Source: Myotis daubentonii
Lineage: Eukaryota; Chordata; Mammalia; Chiroptera; Vespertilionidae
Length of the DNA stretch: 64,000 bases
Assembly: GCF_963259705.1 (NCBI RefSeq)
Contig: NC_081846.1
Span: 90,160,641-90,224,640 of the forward strand
Reading direction: 5' to 3'
The position numbers were made by a program, and so were the translations under genes. The notes beneath the pieces were generated by a model, which worked only from the letters and a program-made list of their open reading frames with translations, searched no databases and was not told where the DNA came from. Shown piece by piece: positions 12,572 through 23,793 of the stretch; the stretch's first letter is position 1; each line of letters starts with the position of its first letter.

Positions 12572-12892
12572 GTAGCATTTCTGATTAACATTAATAACCA
12601 TTCCTAGTTGGACACTTTCACGTTTCTTTTGTAACATCACTGAAATCATAATTGGGCAGAGATGTGTATCATAGGTTCTTATGATCTAGAGTGAGCTCAG
12701 TCCATTACACACCTGAATAGTTCTTTCTAAACTCAGGGAAAATATCTTTTGATATTTAATCATAAGTCTAGCAAAAACATCTTCTGAGAATAAATGTAAA
12801 ATAAAGACAAATTTTATGTAAAGAATCACTGACAAAGAAAAAAATTCAAAAGGATTTACTACAAAGAGAAGGAAATTAAACTTGGTAAATAG
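12572..12892. other. Intronic spacer between two L1 elements
   Basis: About 320 bp of AT-rich unique-looking DNA separates the minus-strand L1 from the plus-strand L1. Nothing recognisable in it. Confidence 0.5.
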
Positions 12893-15715
12893 TTCCAGTC
12901 AAGATGTCAGAGTAGGTAAATGCTGGGCCTCTTTCTTCCAGGACACATCAAAATTGCAACTAAAGTACAGAACAATCAACCAGAAAATCCATCGGGAAAC
13001 TAGCTTAACAGAAGTCCTACAAGTAAGGATATAAAGAAGAAGCTAACTCAAGACTAATAGAATGGGTGGAGAGCCAAAACAGGCTAGTCCCACACACTTG
13101 TGGTGGTTGAGAACATGGAAGGGTATCTCAGCTACAGATAATACCCTTGAGAAGTCAAGGATTTCATTCCCACACTGGGTACCCAAACTGGAATTACAGT
13201 GCCAGAATGAGGAGCCCCAAAACATCTGGCTGTGAAAGTTAATGACAATTCCATACATCCCTGTGATTGAAATGTTCCTGGAAACACAGTGGCCTCTTAA
13301 AGGGTCTGCACACAGACTCACTAGCTCATAGGCACTCATCCTAAGTTTCAGTGAAGAAGGGACAGCAACTGCAAAGGCACCAGAGACCTATGGAGAGAAA
13401 CTGAGTAGTGTGGCTCCTGTTGTTGAGCCCTCCTCTCACACATCCTGCAGGTGGGTGACAAATCTAAATCTATTTTACCTGGTGAATACTATTAGCTCTA
13501 TCCTGGTGACTCCCTGAGAGCCCCCAAACCAACTCATGCACCATAGGTAGCCAGCAAGTAGCAGCTGGCCCTGAGGTGCCCTGTACCTTTGGATGAGCAG
13601 CACCAGTTCTGGTGGAACCCCACCTAAATTCACAGCATGGCCTCTACCATGAACCTTCAGACTTAGTACAGGCAGCTACCAACTGCTTATTGCTTTGTGG
13701 CTCCTACCAGATGGCTCTGGGCCAGTCAGAAACAGTGGCTAAAATTGGCCAGCACCAAAGCCCTTCCCAAGAGGGCCCAGAACCAAGACACTTGATGGCA
13801 CACTTCAGACAACAACAGAGCACCACCCTATTAGTTCTACAAGCTGCAAACCCAAAGGATGGTCTCAGTCGTGCCTAACCTCTCACCCCCTGGGTTGAAT
13901 CCTGCTGTGTAGTAGCTTGTATGATGTGTTCAAGGCCAAACCTTTTAGCCAGTCAGACTGAAGGTCAATACTACCTGATGACATGTCAACAGCAATCAAG
14001 GCTGACCTATAAAAGGACACCTATTATATAAGCCAACTCTGTCAACACTGAAAGATGTAGCAGATCTACCTAGTACACAGAAATAAAACACAGAGAGGCA
14101 GCCAAAATGAAAAGTCAAAGAAATATGTCCCAAATAAAAGAGTAAAAGAAAACCTGGGGTTAGGGAACTGAATTGAAATGGAGGTAAGCAATCTACCAGA
14201 TGCACAGTTCAAAGCAGTGGTTATAAGAATGCTCAATGAATTAAGAAGAATAGATTTATTCAGTGAGAATCTTAAAAAGGGGATAGAAACATAAGAAGGT
14301 CATAGAAAACAATTAAAAGAACAAGTTAAAATAAAGAATACAATTACTGAAATTGAAATACACCAAAAGAAAGCAACAGCAGACTAGAAGCAGCAGAGGA
14401 TTGAATCAACAATTTAGAAGCTAATGCAGCAAAAGCATCCCAGCAGAACAACAAAAAGGAGAAAGAATTATTAAAAAATGAGGGTATTTTAAAGGATCTT
14501 TGTGACAATATCAAGTGTAACAATATTTGCATCATAGGAGTATGAAAAGGTGAAGAGAGAGAGGAAGGGATTGAAAACTGATCTTGAAGAGATAATGATG
14601 GAAAATGTCTCTAACCTGAAAAGAAAGCACATACAAATTTAGGAAACACACGGAGTCACAAAGATGAGCCCAAGAATGTCCACACCAAGACACATAATTA
14701 AAATGCCAAACGTGAAGGACAAAGAGGGAATCTTAAAGGCAGCAAGAGAAAAGTAGCTACCTGAAAGGGAGCACCCACAAGACTTGTCAGCGGATTTCTC
14801 TGTAGAAAGTTTGCAGACCAGAAGGGATTGGTACACAATATTTAGAGTGATAAAAAACAAGGACCTATAATAAGAATACTACACCCAGAAAAGCTATAAT
14901 TTAAAATTGAAGGAGATTTGAAGAGGTTCTAAGAAAAGCAAAGTTAAAGGAGTTCATCACCAGCAAACCAGTATTAGAACAAATAGAAAAGCAACTTCTT
15001 TAAGAAAAAGAAGGGAAAGAATGATAAAAATATGAATAAAATGGCAATAACTACATACCTATAAATAATTACTTTAAATGTAAATGGAATAAATGTTTCA
15101 ATAAAATCTACTGTGGCAGGATTAATAAGAAAAGAAGACCCACACGTATGTTGTATAGAATAGGCTCACTTCAGATAAAAACACACAGAGATTGAAAGAG
15201 AAGGGATGGAAAAATATATCTCATGAAAATGAAAAAGGCACAAAAGCTCAAGAACCAGTACTTATATCAGACAAAATAGACTTTAAAACATACGCTATAA
15301 TAAGATACACGGAGGACCAAACAATTCCACTTTGGGGTATTTATTTGAAGAATCCCAGAACACTAATTCAAAGACATATTCATCACTACACTGCAGCATT
15401 ATTTACAATAGCCAAGATACGTAAGCAATGTAAGTGTCCACTGACAGATGAATAGATAAAGAACAGATAGTATATATGCACAATGGAATATGAATCAACT
15501 TTAAAAAAATGAAATCTTGCCATCTGCAACAACATGGAAGGACCTAGAGAGTATTCTGCTAAGTAAAATAAGTCAAACAGAAAAGAACAAATACTATATG
15601 ATTAATTTTTATGTGGACTCTATAGAATAAAATAAATAACTGAACAAAATAGAAACAAATTTATACATACAGAGCACATTTTGATGGTTGCAATAAGGGA
15701 GGGGGATTAAGGAAT
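12893..15715 (+). mobile_element. Internally deleted L1 (5'UTR, ORF1, ORF2 start, 3' end)
   Basis: Begins with an L1-like 5' terminus (TCAAGATGTCAGAGTAGG at about 12897). Continues through a 5'UTR and an ORF1 relic (about 14100-15000, with the LKAAR-type block near 14730 and the CTD near 14810-14990). It then shows the ORF2 endonuclease start near 15190-15290 (AQEPVLISDKIDFK). From about 15310 it jumps to the ORF2 C-terminus (LWGIYLKNP) and 3'UTR. Most of the RT is therefore missing. The next L1 piece starts at about 15716. Confidence 0.75.
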
Positions 15716-16276
15716 AGTCCTGGATGACTTCACAAGTGAATTTTACTAAAAAGTCAAAGAAGCATTAATACCTATCTTTAAATGATGCCAAGGATTTCAA
15801 GAGGAGGGAAGTCTTCAAAGCTCATTTTTTGAAGCCAGCATTACCCTGATTCCAAAACCAAGGACGTTATAAAAATAATTATAGACCAATATTTTAGATG
15901 AACATACATGCAAAAATTATAAATAAAATATTAGTAAACCAAATTCAGTAACACATTAAGATCATACAGCATGATCAAGTGGGATTTATTCCTAGGATGC
16001 AAGATTGGTTCAATATCTGCAAATCAATTAAAGTGATGCACCACATAAACAAAATAAAAGATACAATTTGTATGATGATATAATTGATGCAGTAAAAGCA
16101 CCCATTTTTAATAAACACTCTCAGCAAAATTGAAATAGAAGAAACACCTCAACATAATAAATGCCATATGTGACAAGCCCACAGCTAAAATCATATGCAA
16201 TGGGCAAAAACTAAAAGCATTTCACATAAGATCAGGAATAAGACAAGAATGTACACTTTCACACTAATGTTCAACA

Positions 16277-16986
16277 TCTAATCTAATAAAAGAGAAACAT
16301 GGTAATTGGCGTACGACCGCTACCCTTCCCATTGGCTAATCAGCGAGATATGAAAATTAACTGTCAGGCAAGATGGCGGCCAGCAGCCAGGCAGCTTGAA
16401 ACTAACATGAGGCTTGCTTGCTTCAGTGACAGAGGAAACCAATGTTCCCCGCCTGCCTTGCAGGCCTCCGAGCTGGCAGTTTGAAACATTTTAACAAATA
16501 TAGAAGCTAAAAAAAAACCCCAGAAACCAGCTTTCAGAGACCTGGGATCTCAGAGCTGGAGTCAGAGCTGGAGTTATACATTGTTTCGATTACCTACTTT
16601 CAGCAGCGGAGGCCTAAGAGCTGGAGCCTCAGAGCTAAAGCTGGCCCAGAATTAAAAAAAAGAAAAGAAAAAAAGGAGTGGTTGGGAGCTTCCGTCACCC
16701 GCCAGCCTGAAAACAGCCCTCAGCCCCTCACCCAGACTGGCCAGGAACCCCAGTGGGGACCCCCACCCTGAAGGGTGTGTGACCAGCTGCAAACAGCACT
16801 CAGCCCCTCACCCAGGCATGCCAGGCACCCCAGTGGGGACCCCCACCCTGAAGGGTGTGTGACCAGCTGCAAACAGCCATCATCCCCTCACCTAGGCTGG
16901 CCAGGCACCCCAGTGAGGACCCCCACCCTGATCCAGGACACCCTTCAGGGCAAACCAGCCAGCCCCACCCATGCACCAGGCCTCTA
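16277..16986 (+). mobile_element. Non-autonomous Helitron, first unit of a composite
   Basis: Starts TCTAATCTAATAAAAGAG after host A (L1 sequence TTCAACA). It carries an 80-bp tandem repeat and ends CACCAGGCCTCTA without the usual final G, joined directly to the next Helitron. Same 5'-end class as 40570-41304, with AGAAACATG following the terminus. No coding capacity. Confidence 0.85.
16721..16955. repeat. 80-bp tandem repeat inside Helitron
   Basis: Units start at 16721, 16801 and 16881 (CAGCCCCTCACCCAG or close variant), so the period is exactly 80 bp with about 2.9 copies. Related units occur in the Helitron at 40570-41304. Confidence 0.93.
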
Positions 16987-17993
16987 TCCTATATAGTAAA
17001 AGGGTAATATGCCTCCCAGCACTGGGATCAGCGGAGACGAGAGGCCTCCTGGCACCGGGATCAGCGTGACAGGGTCAGCGCCGAAACCCCCTGATCGCCC
17101 TGCGGCACTGTGTGTGACAGGGGGTGGGGCCACAACCTCCCTATCTGCCCTGCTCTGTTCCTGACAGGGGAAGGTGCCCCAACCTCCTGATCAGCCCTGC
17201 TCTGTGCCTGATGCGGGGGAGCTCCGCAACCTCTGATCGCCCTGTGGCTCTCTGTGTGACAGGGTGCGGCACCCCAACCCGCCCCCCCCATGGGCCCTGC
17301 TCTGTGTGTGACAGGGTGCGGCGCCCCAACCCCCCCCCACCCTCACGGGCCCTGCTCTGTGACAGGGTAGAGCCATAACCCATCGGCCCTGCCCTGAGTG
17401 TAAGAGTGGCGGCGCCCCAACCCCTTGATAGGCCCTGCTCTGTGGGTGATAGAGGGCGGCGCCCGAACCCCTTGATCCGCCCTGCTCTGTGTGTGACAGG
17501 GGGCAGTGCCTCAACTCCCCTATTGGCCCTACTCTCTGAGTGACAGGGTGGAGCTGCTCAACCCCCTGATGGGCCCTGCTCTGTGCATGACAGGGGGCAG
17601 CGCCCCAACCCCCAGATTGGCCCTGCTCTGTGCGTGACAGGGGTGGCGCTGCAACATCCCCACCGACCCTGCCTTGATTGTAACAGGGGGCGGTGCCCCA
17701 ACCCCTCAATTGGCCCTACCCTGAGCGTGACTGAGGGTGGCATCGCAACCCCCCCGATCCGCCCTGCTCTGTGCATGACAGGGGGCAGCGCCCCAACTCC
17801 CCAGTCGGCCCTGCTCTGAGTCCGACCAGGGGCTGCACCTAGGGATTGGGCCTGCCCTCTGCCACCCGGGAGCAGGCCTAAGCCAGCAGGTCGTTATCTC
17901 CCGAGGGGTCCCAGACTGCGAGAGGGCACAGGCCAGGCTGAGGGACCCCTCCTTCCCCCCGAGTGCACAAATTTTTGTGCACCGGGCCTCTAG
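16987..17993 (+). mobile_element. Large non-autonomous Helitron, second unit of a composite
   Basis: Starts TCCTATATAGTAAAAGGG right after the previous Helitron. It ends with the palindrome GTGCACAAATTTTTGTGCAC and CGGGCCTCTAG before T at 17994. L1 sequence resumes there in register with 16276, so both units occupy a single A^T site. Most of its 1 kb is a GC-rich minisatellite. No Rep/helicase ORF is present. Confidence 0.88.
17095..17830. repeat. GC-rich minisatellite inside Helitron, about 15 units
   Basis: A unit of about 47 bp (range about 46-57) is built on CCCTGCTCTGTG..GTGACAGGG..CGGCGCCCCAACCCC. Unit starts are visible for example at 17527, 17574, 17621 and 17667. Apparent ORFs on both strands across this block are by-products of the repeat. 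Confidence 0.92.
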
Positions 17994-18095
17994 TAGTATT
18001 CTAAGTGCTAGCCATATCAATAAGATAAGAATAATAATAAAAACACATCTGTACTGGAAAGGAAGAAATAAAACTGTCATTATTTGCAGATATCA

Positions 18096-18501
18096 TCCTA
18101 TATAATAAAGAGTAATATGAAAATTGACCATCACTCCAACACACAAAATGGCCACCCCATGTGGTCAAAGATGGCCACCACAAGATGGCTAGCAGGGGAG
18201 GGCAGTTGGGGGCGACCAGGCCGGCAGGGGAGGGGAGTTGGAAGCGACCAGGCCAGCAGGGGAGGGCAGTTAGGCATGGATCAGGCTGGCAGGGGAGTGG
18301 TTAGGGGGTGATCATGCTGGCAGGCAGAAGTGGTTAGGGTCAATCAGGCAGGCAGGCAGGCAAGTGTTTGGGAGCCAGCAGTCCCGGATTGTGAGAGGTA
18401 TGTCCGACTGCCTCCGAGGGGTCCCAGATTGGAGAGGGTGCAGGCTGGGCTGAGGGACACCCCCACCCCCCGTGCACAAATTTTGTGCACCGGGCCTCTA
18501 G
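18096..18501 (+). mobile_element. Non-autonomous HeliBat-type Helitron
   Basis: Textbook boundaries: host A, then TCCTATATAATAAAGAG at the start; GTGCACAAATTTTGTGCAC, CGGGCCTCTAG and host T at the end. The L1 reading runs across the junction from TTTGCAGATATCA to TGATACTATATATA, which proves a simple A^T insertion. Confidence 0.95.
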
Positions 18502-18543
18502 TGATACTATATATATAAAGAACTTTAAAGATTCCACACCAAA

Positions 18544-18564
18544 AACAACAACAACAACAACAAC
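18544..18564. repeat. Short (CAA)n run
   Basis: Seven CAA units just upstream of a SINE, within L1 ORF2 sequence. Confidence 0.9.
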
Positions 18565-18578
18565 ACATTTATTAGAGT

Positions 18579-18785
18579 CCTGGACAGTGTAGCTCAGTTG
18601 GTTGAGCGTCATCCCATGCACCAAAAGGTCACCAATTTGATTGCTGGTCAGGGCACATACCCAGATTAGGGGTTTCGTCCACAGTTTGGTTGCATATGGG
18701 AGGCAACCAATTAATATTTCTCTCTCACATCAATGTTACTCTCTCCTTTTCTTTCACTATAAAAATCAATAAAAGTATCTTTTTA
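18579..18785 (+). mobile_element. VES-type tRNA-derived SINE, diverged
   Basis: The head resembles a tRNA, with an A-box-like TAGCTCAGTTGG and a degraded B-box region. The body is GGTCAGGGCACATACCC, a CT-rich stretch and an AATAAAAG tail. This matches the vespertilionid VES layout. Inserted in the L1 ORF2. Confidence 0.85.
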
Positions 18786-18921
18786 AATTTCTTAGAACTT
18801 GTAAATGAATGCAGTAAACTAGGAGAATACAAAATTAATATTCAGAAATTGGTTGCATTTGTATACCCCAATAATAAACTATCAGAGAAATTGAGAAAAA
18901 TTCCATTTCCAATTACCCAAT

Positions 18922-18924
<3 letters not shown>

Positions 18925-18968
<44 letters not shown>
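18925..18968. repeat. (TA)n microsatellite
   Basis: Perfect alternating AT run at the junction of L1 ORF2 and the following SINE. It could have grown from the L1 A-rich sequence or a SINE target site. Confidence 0.95.
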
Positions 18969-18974
<6 letters not shown>

Positions 18975-18976
18975 TC

Positions 18977-19166
18977 ACCCTGGCTGAGTAGCTCAGTTGG
19001 TTAAAGCATAATCATGATACACAAAGGGTTTTGGGTTCAGTCCTCAGTCAGTGTAAATATAAGAAGCAACCAATAATTGAATATATAAGCAGAACAACAA
19101 ATCAATGTTTCTATCTTTATCCCTTCTCTCTTTCTCTAGAAAAATCAACCAATAAATTTTAAAATA
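18977..19166 (+). mobile_element. VES-type SINE, diverged
   Basis: Head CCTGGCTGAGTAGCTCAGTTGG, B-box-like GGGTTCAGTCCTC, CT-rich 3' region and A-rich tail. More diverged than the SINE at 60467-60679. L1 ORF2 continues after it. Confidence 0.85.
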
Positions 19167-20494
19167 AAATAAAACACCTGGGAATAAATTTAATCATTGT
19201 GATAAAAGAACTATACTTGTAAAATTATAAGATGCTGAAGAAAGAAATAAAGGAAGATACAAATAAATGGAAGTACATATTGTGGTCATAGATAGAAAAA
19301 TTAACATCATTAAAAGTGCATACTATCCAATGCAATCTATAGATTCAACATCTTCCCTATAAAAATACAAATGGCATTTTTAGCAGAACTAGAACAAATA
19401 ATACTAAGATTTATATGGAGCCACAAGAGACCACAATTAGCCAGAGCAATCCTAAAAAAGAACAAATTTGGAGGTATCACACTACCAGATATCAAATTAT
19501 ACTGCAAGACTATAGTAATCAAAACAGCATGGTACTGCCATAAAGACACACATAAATCAATAGAACAGAATAAACACCGCAGAACCAAATCCATGCCTCT
19601 ATAATTAATTCATATGTGACAAATGTCAAGAATATAAAATGGAATAAAGAGCCTTTTCAATAAATGGTGTTGGGAAAACTGTACAGACACATGAAAAATA
19701 AATTAAAACTAGGTCACTTTCTTTGACCATGTACTAGTATATGAATAAACTCAGAATGGATTAAAAAAAATATAAGCCTGAAATATTAAAACACCTAGAA
19801 GAAAACATAGGCAGAAAACACTTTGAATTACTCTTAGTAATATATTTTTTTTTTTCTTATATGTCTTCTTGGTCTGGGAAACAAAAGAAAGATTAAACAA
19901 ATAGGGCTATATCAAACAAAAAAGTGTTTGTACAACAAAGAAAAAAACATCAACAAATAGAAAAGAAACAACCTGAATGGGTGAAGATATTTAACAATAA
20001 TACATCCAATAGAGTTTAATATAAAAAAATTATAAATATCTCATGCCACATAACACTAAAAACAAACAAACATACAATTCAACTAAAAAATGGGCAGAAA
20101 ACCTAAATAAATACTTCCCCAAAGGGGAATATAGATGGTCAGTAGATTTATGAAAATATGCTAAATGTCACTAATCATCAGAGAAATGCAACTTAAAACC
20201 ACAATGAGATATCACCTCATACTTATCAAAATGGCATTCATCAATAAATCAACAAATAACAATGTGATGATGTGGAGAAAACGGACTTCTCATGAATTTT
20301 TGGTGAGACTGCAAATTCATGCAGCCACTATCAAAAACAGTATGCAGATTCTTCAAAAAAATAAAAATGTAACTATCTTATAATCTAGCAATTTGACTTC
20401 TGTTTTTTTATTTTATTTTATTTTCTGGAGAAATCCAAAACATTAATTTGAAAAGATGTATGCAACATTATGTTCATTGTAATATTATTTACAA

Positions 20495-20899
20495 CTAGAG
20501 GCCCAGTGCATGAAAATCATGCATGGGGAGGAGGGTTCCTCAGCTGGCCTGCACCATCTCACAATCCGGGACCCCTCGAGGGATGTCCAACTGCTGGTTT
20601 AGGACAAATTTTGCAGGCAAACGAGCAGTCGGACATCCCTTTTGCAATCTGGGACTGATGGCTCTAACCGCTCACCTGCCTGCCTGCCTGATCGCCCCTA
20701 ACCATTCTGCCCGCTTGTCTGATCAGCCCTAACTGTTCTACCTGCCTGCCTGATTGTCCCTAACTGCTTGCCTGCCTGCTTGGTAGCCCTTAACCACCTC
20801 TGCTTTGGCCCCTGTTGCTGCAGCTTTGTCTGGAATGATGTCGGAATGGTCTTTCAGCTGTCTGGTCTAATTAGCATATTACATTTTTATTATTATAGA
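20495..20899 (-). mobile_element. Non-autonomous Helitron, tandem unit A
   Basis: On the minus strand it starts TCTATAATAATAAAAATG and ends with the hairpin (CATGCATGATTTTCATGCAC) and TGGGCCTCTAG. It is followed on the plus strand, without any spacer, by a second Helitron in the same orientation. Inserted in the L1. Confidence 0.9.
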
Positions 20900-21398
20900 C
20901 TAGAGGCCCGGTGCACAAAATTCATGCACAGGGTGGGGTGTCTCCCAGCCTGGCCTGCACCCTCTCCAATCTGGAACCCCTCGGGGATGTCCGACTGCTG
21001 GTTTAGGCCTGATCCCTCTCACAGCCCAGGACTGCTGGCTCCAAATCGCTCTCCTTTCTGCCTGCCTGATTTCCCCTAACCACTTCTGCCTGCCAGCCTG
21101 AACACTCCCTAACCACTCCCCTGCTGGCCTGATTGATGCCTAACTGCTCCACTGCTGGCCTGATGGCCTACAACTGCCCTCCCCTTCTGCAACCCACCTC
21201 CTCTGCTGGAACCCGCCTTCTCTACTCAAGGTGGTGGAGACACCAGGATTGGCCTCCTCTATGCTGCGCAGAGCTGCAGGACCCCCAGGCCTCACTGCAT
21301 GGAGTGGCCTCTGGGCCCTGCCTCCCCTGTGTGCACGGCCATCTTATGATTGCCATCTTGTGACGACATGAGGGCGTAACGCCGCCTATTAGTATAGA
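20900..21398 (-). mobile_element. Non-autonomous Helitron, tandem unit B
   Basis: On the minus strand its 3' end CGGGCCTCTAG meets the TC start of unit A exactly. Its own 5' end reads TCTATACTAATAGG. Inside are CTGCCTGCC units and a distinct 5' region (about 21180-21390) not shared with the neighbour. A hAT element sits one base past its 5' end. Confidence 0.88.
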
Positions 21399-21399
21399 T

Positions 21400-21635
21400 C
21401 AGTGATGGCGAACCTATGACACATGTGTCAGAGGTGACACGTGAACACATTTTTTTGGTTGATTTTTCTTTGTTAAATGGCATTTAAATATATAAAATAA
21501 ATATCAAAAATATAAATCTTTGTTTTACTATGGTTGCAAATATAAAAAAAATTTCTATATGTGACACGGCGCCAGAGTTAAGTTAGGGTTTTTCAAAATG
21601 CTGACACGCAGAGCTCAAAAGGTTCGCCATCACTG
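21400..21635. mobile_element. Non-autonomous hAT transposon, 236 bp
   Basis: Terminal inverted repeats CAGTGATGGCGAACCT and GGTTCGCCATCACTG. Perfect 8-bp target duplication GTATAGAT (21392-21399 and 21636-21643), which copies the Helitron 5' terminus plus the host T. A second copy lies at 30627-30861. Confidence 0.93.
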
Positions 21636-22215
21636 GTATAGATAGCCAAGCAATGAATACAAACTCTATGTCCATCAATAAATGACTGGATAAAGATAAT
21701 GAGCAATACAAATACAATGGAATATTACTAGGATATAAAAAATAATGAAGTCTGATTATGGCAACATGGATGGACCTAGAGAGTATTATACTAAATGAAA
21801 TAAGTCAGAGAAAGACTAATACTGTATAATTTTACTTATATTAGTATGTGTAATCTATAAAACAAAATAAATGCACAAACAAGGCAGAAACAGACTCAGA
21901 CACAGAGACCAAACTGAGGGCTGCCAGATTGGAGGAGGCTATCAGATTGGGGCTGGGTAAAAAATATAAAGAGATTAAGAATTATAAATTGGCAGTTACA
22001 AAATAGTCACAGCTTAGGAAATCTAGTAAGAAGTATTGTAATAATTATGTATGGTGCCAGTTAGATTTCTTGGGCAACTATCTCAGTTTGACAGAAGTTT
22101 GACAGTAGGTACTATACTTACTGGGGATCACTTCATAAGTTATATAAATGTTTAACTACTATGCTAAATATAATATGGAATTTCATCTGTATTTGCAAAC
22201 AATAGAAAAATTAAG

Positions 22216-23089
22216 AGAAAACCTGGTAAGTAGAGTGTTCAGAAATATAGGAAGGAATGAACAACAAGTAGATTACTGCCCGCCTTAGTAAACCAAAAAT
22301 AGAAGTGTGTACATCAAATACTAATTAATAAAAAGAGGTAATGGAATAAGAAAGTAACATGAAATGTAACTTTGAGCTCGGTCACTTGATTGGCTCATTC
22401 AACTGCCACTGGAAACTAAAATGTAACTTTTTAGACCTAACTGGAGCTAGATTTCTGGGTGCACATTATTCTCGAAAAACCAAAGTATTCAATTTATGGA
22501 TCTGAGAGGCTGCAGTGAGACCAGAGTCATTGTCCTGCTTTCTCAATTGTGCCTACTGCCCTACCAAGTCATGGAACATGAAGTGTCCTCCACCACCATT
22601 GTTCAGAGCCCTTCTTCTCCTCTAGGGAGCTGACATGCAGTGCTAGGTCACAGTGGCCTCTGGGCTTCAGGCTAGCATCAGTGATGTCCTCGTTGGTGAC
22701 AACTCCCCATTAACCAAATCAAAAATTTGGGGGAGTCGTTTTGAAAGACTAACAAGAGTCCACACCAGAAGAGCTGCCACAATTTTGTAAGCAAATAATT
22801 TCCTGTGTTAAATTCATTCCTCCTTAAACTGTCCCCGGTATTTGTTTTCTGCAATGTACTGTGATTGAGAGAGTAAATAACAGCAAGATAGAAGCACAGG
22901 GAAAGTTGAAGAAGTAGAAAACAAGGAGGCAGAAACAAATTCAACCTTAATAAGTGGCCCCAAATTGTAAAGGGACTTGCTTTTGCCAACTTATAAAGTT
23001 GACGGTTAGACTGGATAAATTGCAAAATTAAACTCTATGCTTTTCATAAGATTATACATGACACTTAGAAAAATAAATATTAATAGAAA
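22216..23089. other. Intronic sequence, no gene recognised
   Basis: Unique-looking DNA after the L1 3' end. No exon with splice signals and no nameable repeat. Confidence 0.5.
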
Positions 23090-23520
23090 ATATATGGAAA
23101 AAGTAGGCCCGGTAAATATTTACTAAAGTGAAACTGAATGACAAAGTAGATTTTATCACAAAGAGAAATTAAAGTTTAAAAATAATGCCAGTAATAAAAA
23201 AAAATCATTAAAATCATTGGAAAGTTTTAATCTTCCCTGCATTTAATAAATACCTTCATAAAATATAAAATAAAAATTTATAGAACTTCCAGTAAAATAA
23301 AAGAAAATCCACAATTATAGTAAGAGATTTCAATCCCTTTTCAATTGTTGATGAATTAGTAAAGAGATTAAGGATTTGAGCAACCTAATAATTAGGGTTT
23401 CCAAATCCTTAATGGCTTTAGGTAAAAATTAAGTAAATTTAAGTAAAAAATTAAGTAAGCCTTTTAAATTAATAGATTAATTCTAAATTGAGTTAAAAAA
23501 AATCACTTAGTGTTTTTTTG
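23090..23520 (+). mobile_element. Ancient L1 ORF2 fragment
   Basis: A-rich stretch. Around 23305-23370 it reads like the L1 endonuclease motif region (KENPQL.VRDFNPF), the counterpart of the conserved GDFN block. Strongly decayed; edges approximate. Confidence 0.55.
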
Positions 23521-23705
23521 TTAATTTACCCTATTCAAGATTCCATAATATAGAGGCAAATGCCAATTCCCAAACCACCACACACATATCATAGCTTCTC
23601 CCGTTCCAGAAATCTTGGTTCTAGATTTGAATCACTTAATATCCTGATGACAATCATTTATTCATTCATGTATTTTAACAAAGTCCAGTGGACAGGAGTA
23701 CAGAC

Positions 23706-23793
23706 CTGTGACTTTGCCCAAGGTGAGTGACCTCACAGCCCTGAACTCCACTTCTGGGGAGAAGTTATAATTCAGCCGGAGCTGCTCATCCAT
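23706..23793 (-). CDS. CNTNAP5: CNTNAP5 exon, laminin-G domain 4 (second exon)
   Basis: Internal coding exon of 88 bp on the minus strand. Preceded by a strong acceptor (TTTCTTTTCCCCGCAG) and followed by donor GTCTGT. It encodes 29 codons plus one base: starts MDEQLRLNYNFSPEVEF and ends SLTLGKVT, with the last G carried to the next exon (phase 1). The LGKV block is a hallmark of the last laminin-G domain in the contactin-associated protein (Caspr) family; the wording fits CNTNAP5 best. It continues exon 32070-32200 in frame (ELTIQ joined to MDEQ). Known family role: neuronal type I membrane adhesion protein; this domain is extracellular. The next exon is not in the window. CNTNAP4 is the main alternative. 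Confidence 0.85.

Larger units (their letters stand above)
15716..22215 (+). mobile_element. 5'-truncated L1 with nested insertions
   Basis: Starts in ORF2 (LDDFTSEF-like reading at about 15720) and continues through RT (15840-16270), 17994-18095, 18502-18545, 18786-18921 and 19167-20494, to a 3'UTR at 21644-22215 (CAACATGGATGGACCTAGAG is diagnostic). Collinear L1 order resumes after every inserted Helitron, SINE or hAT, which defines their ends precisely. The longest surviving piece is at 19371-19604, with [14 protein letters not shown]. Coding capacity is lost. Confidence 0.85.

Noticed and set aside
17191..17709. 172-codon minus-strand open frame with repeated HTEQG/GWGAAPCH wording
   Set aside because: It is the translation of the Helitron minisatellite; both strands stay open because of the repeat composition.
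17095..17830. CRISPR-like regular repeats
   Set aside because: Units are contiguous and imperfect with no unique spacers, the genome is mammalian, and the block is internal to a Helitron.
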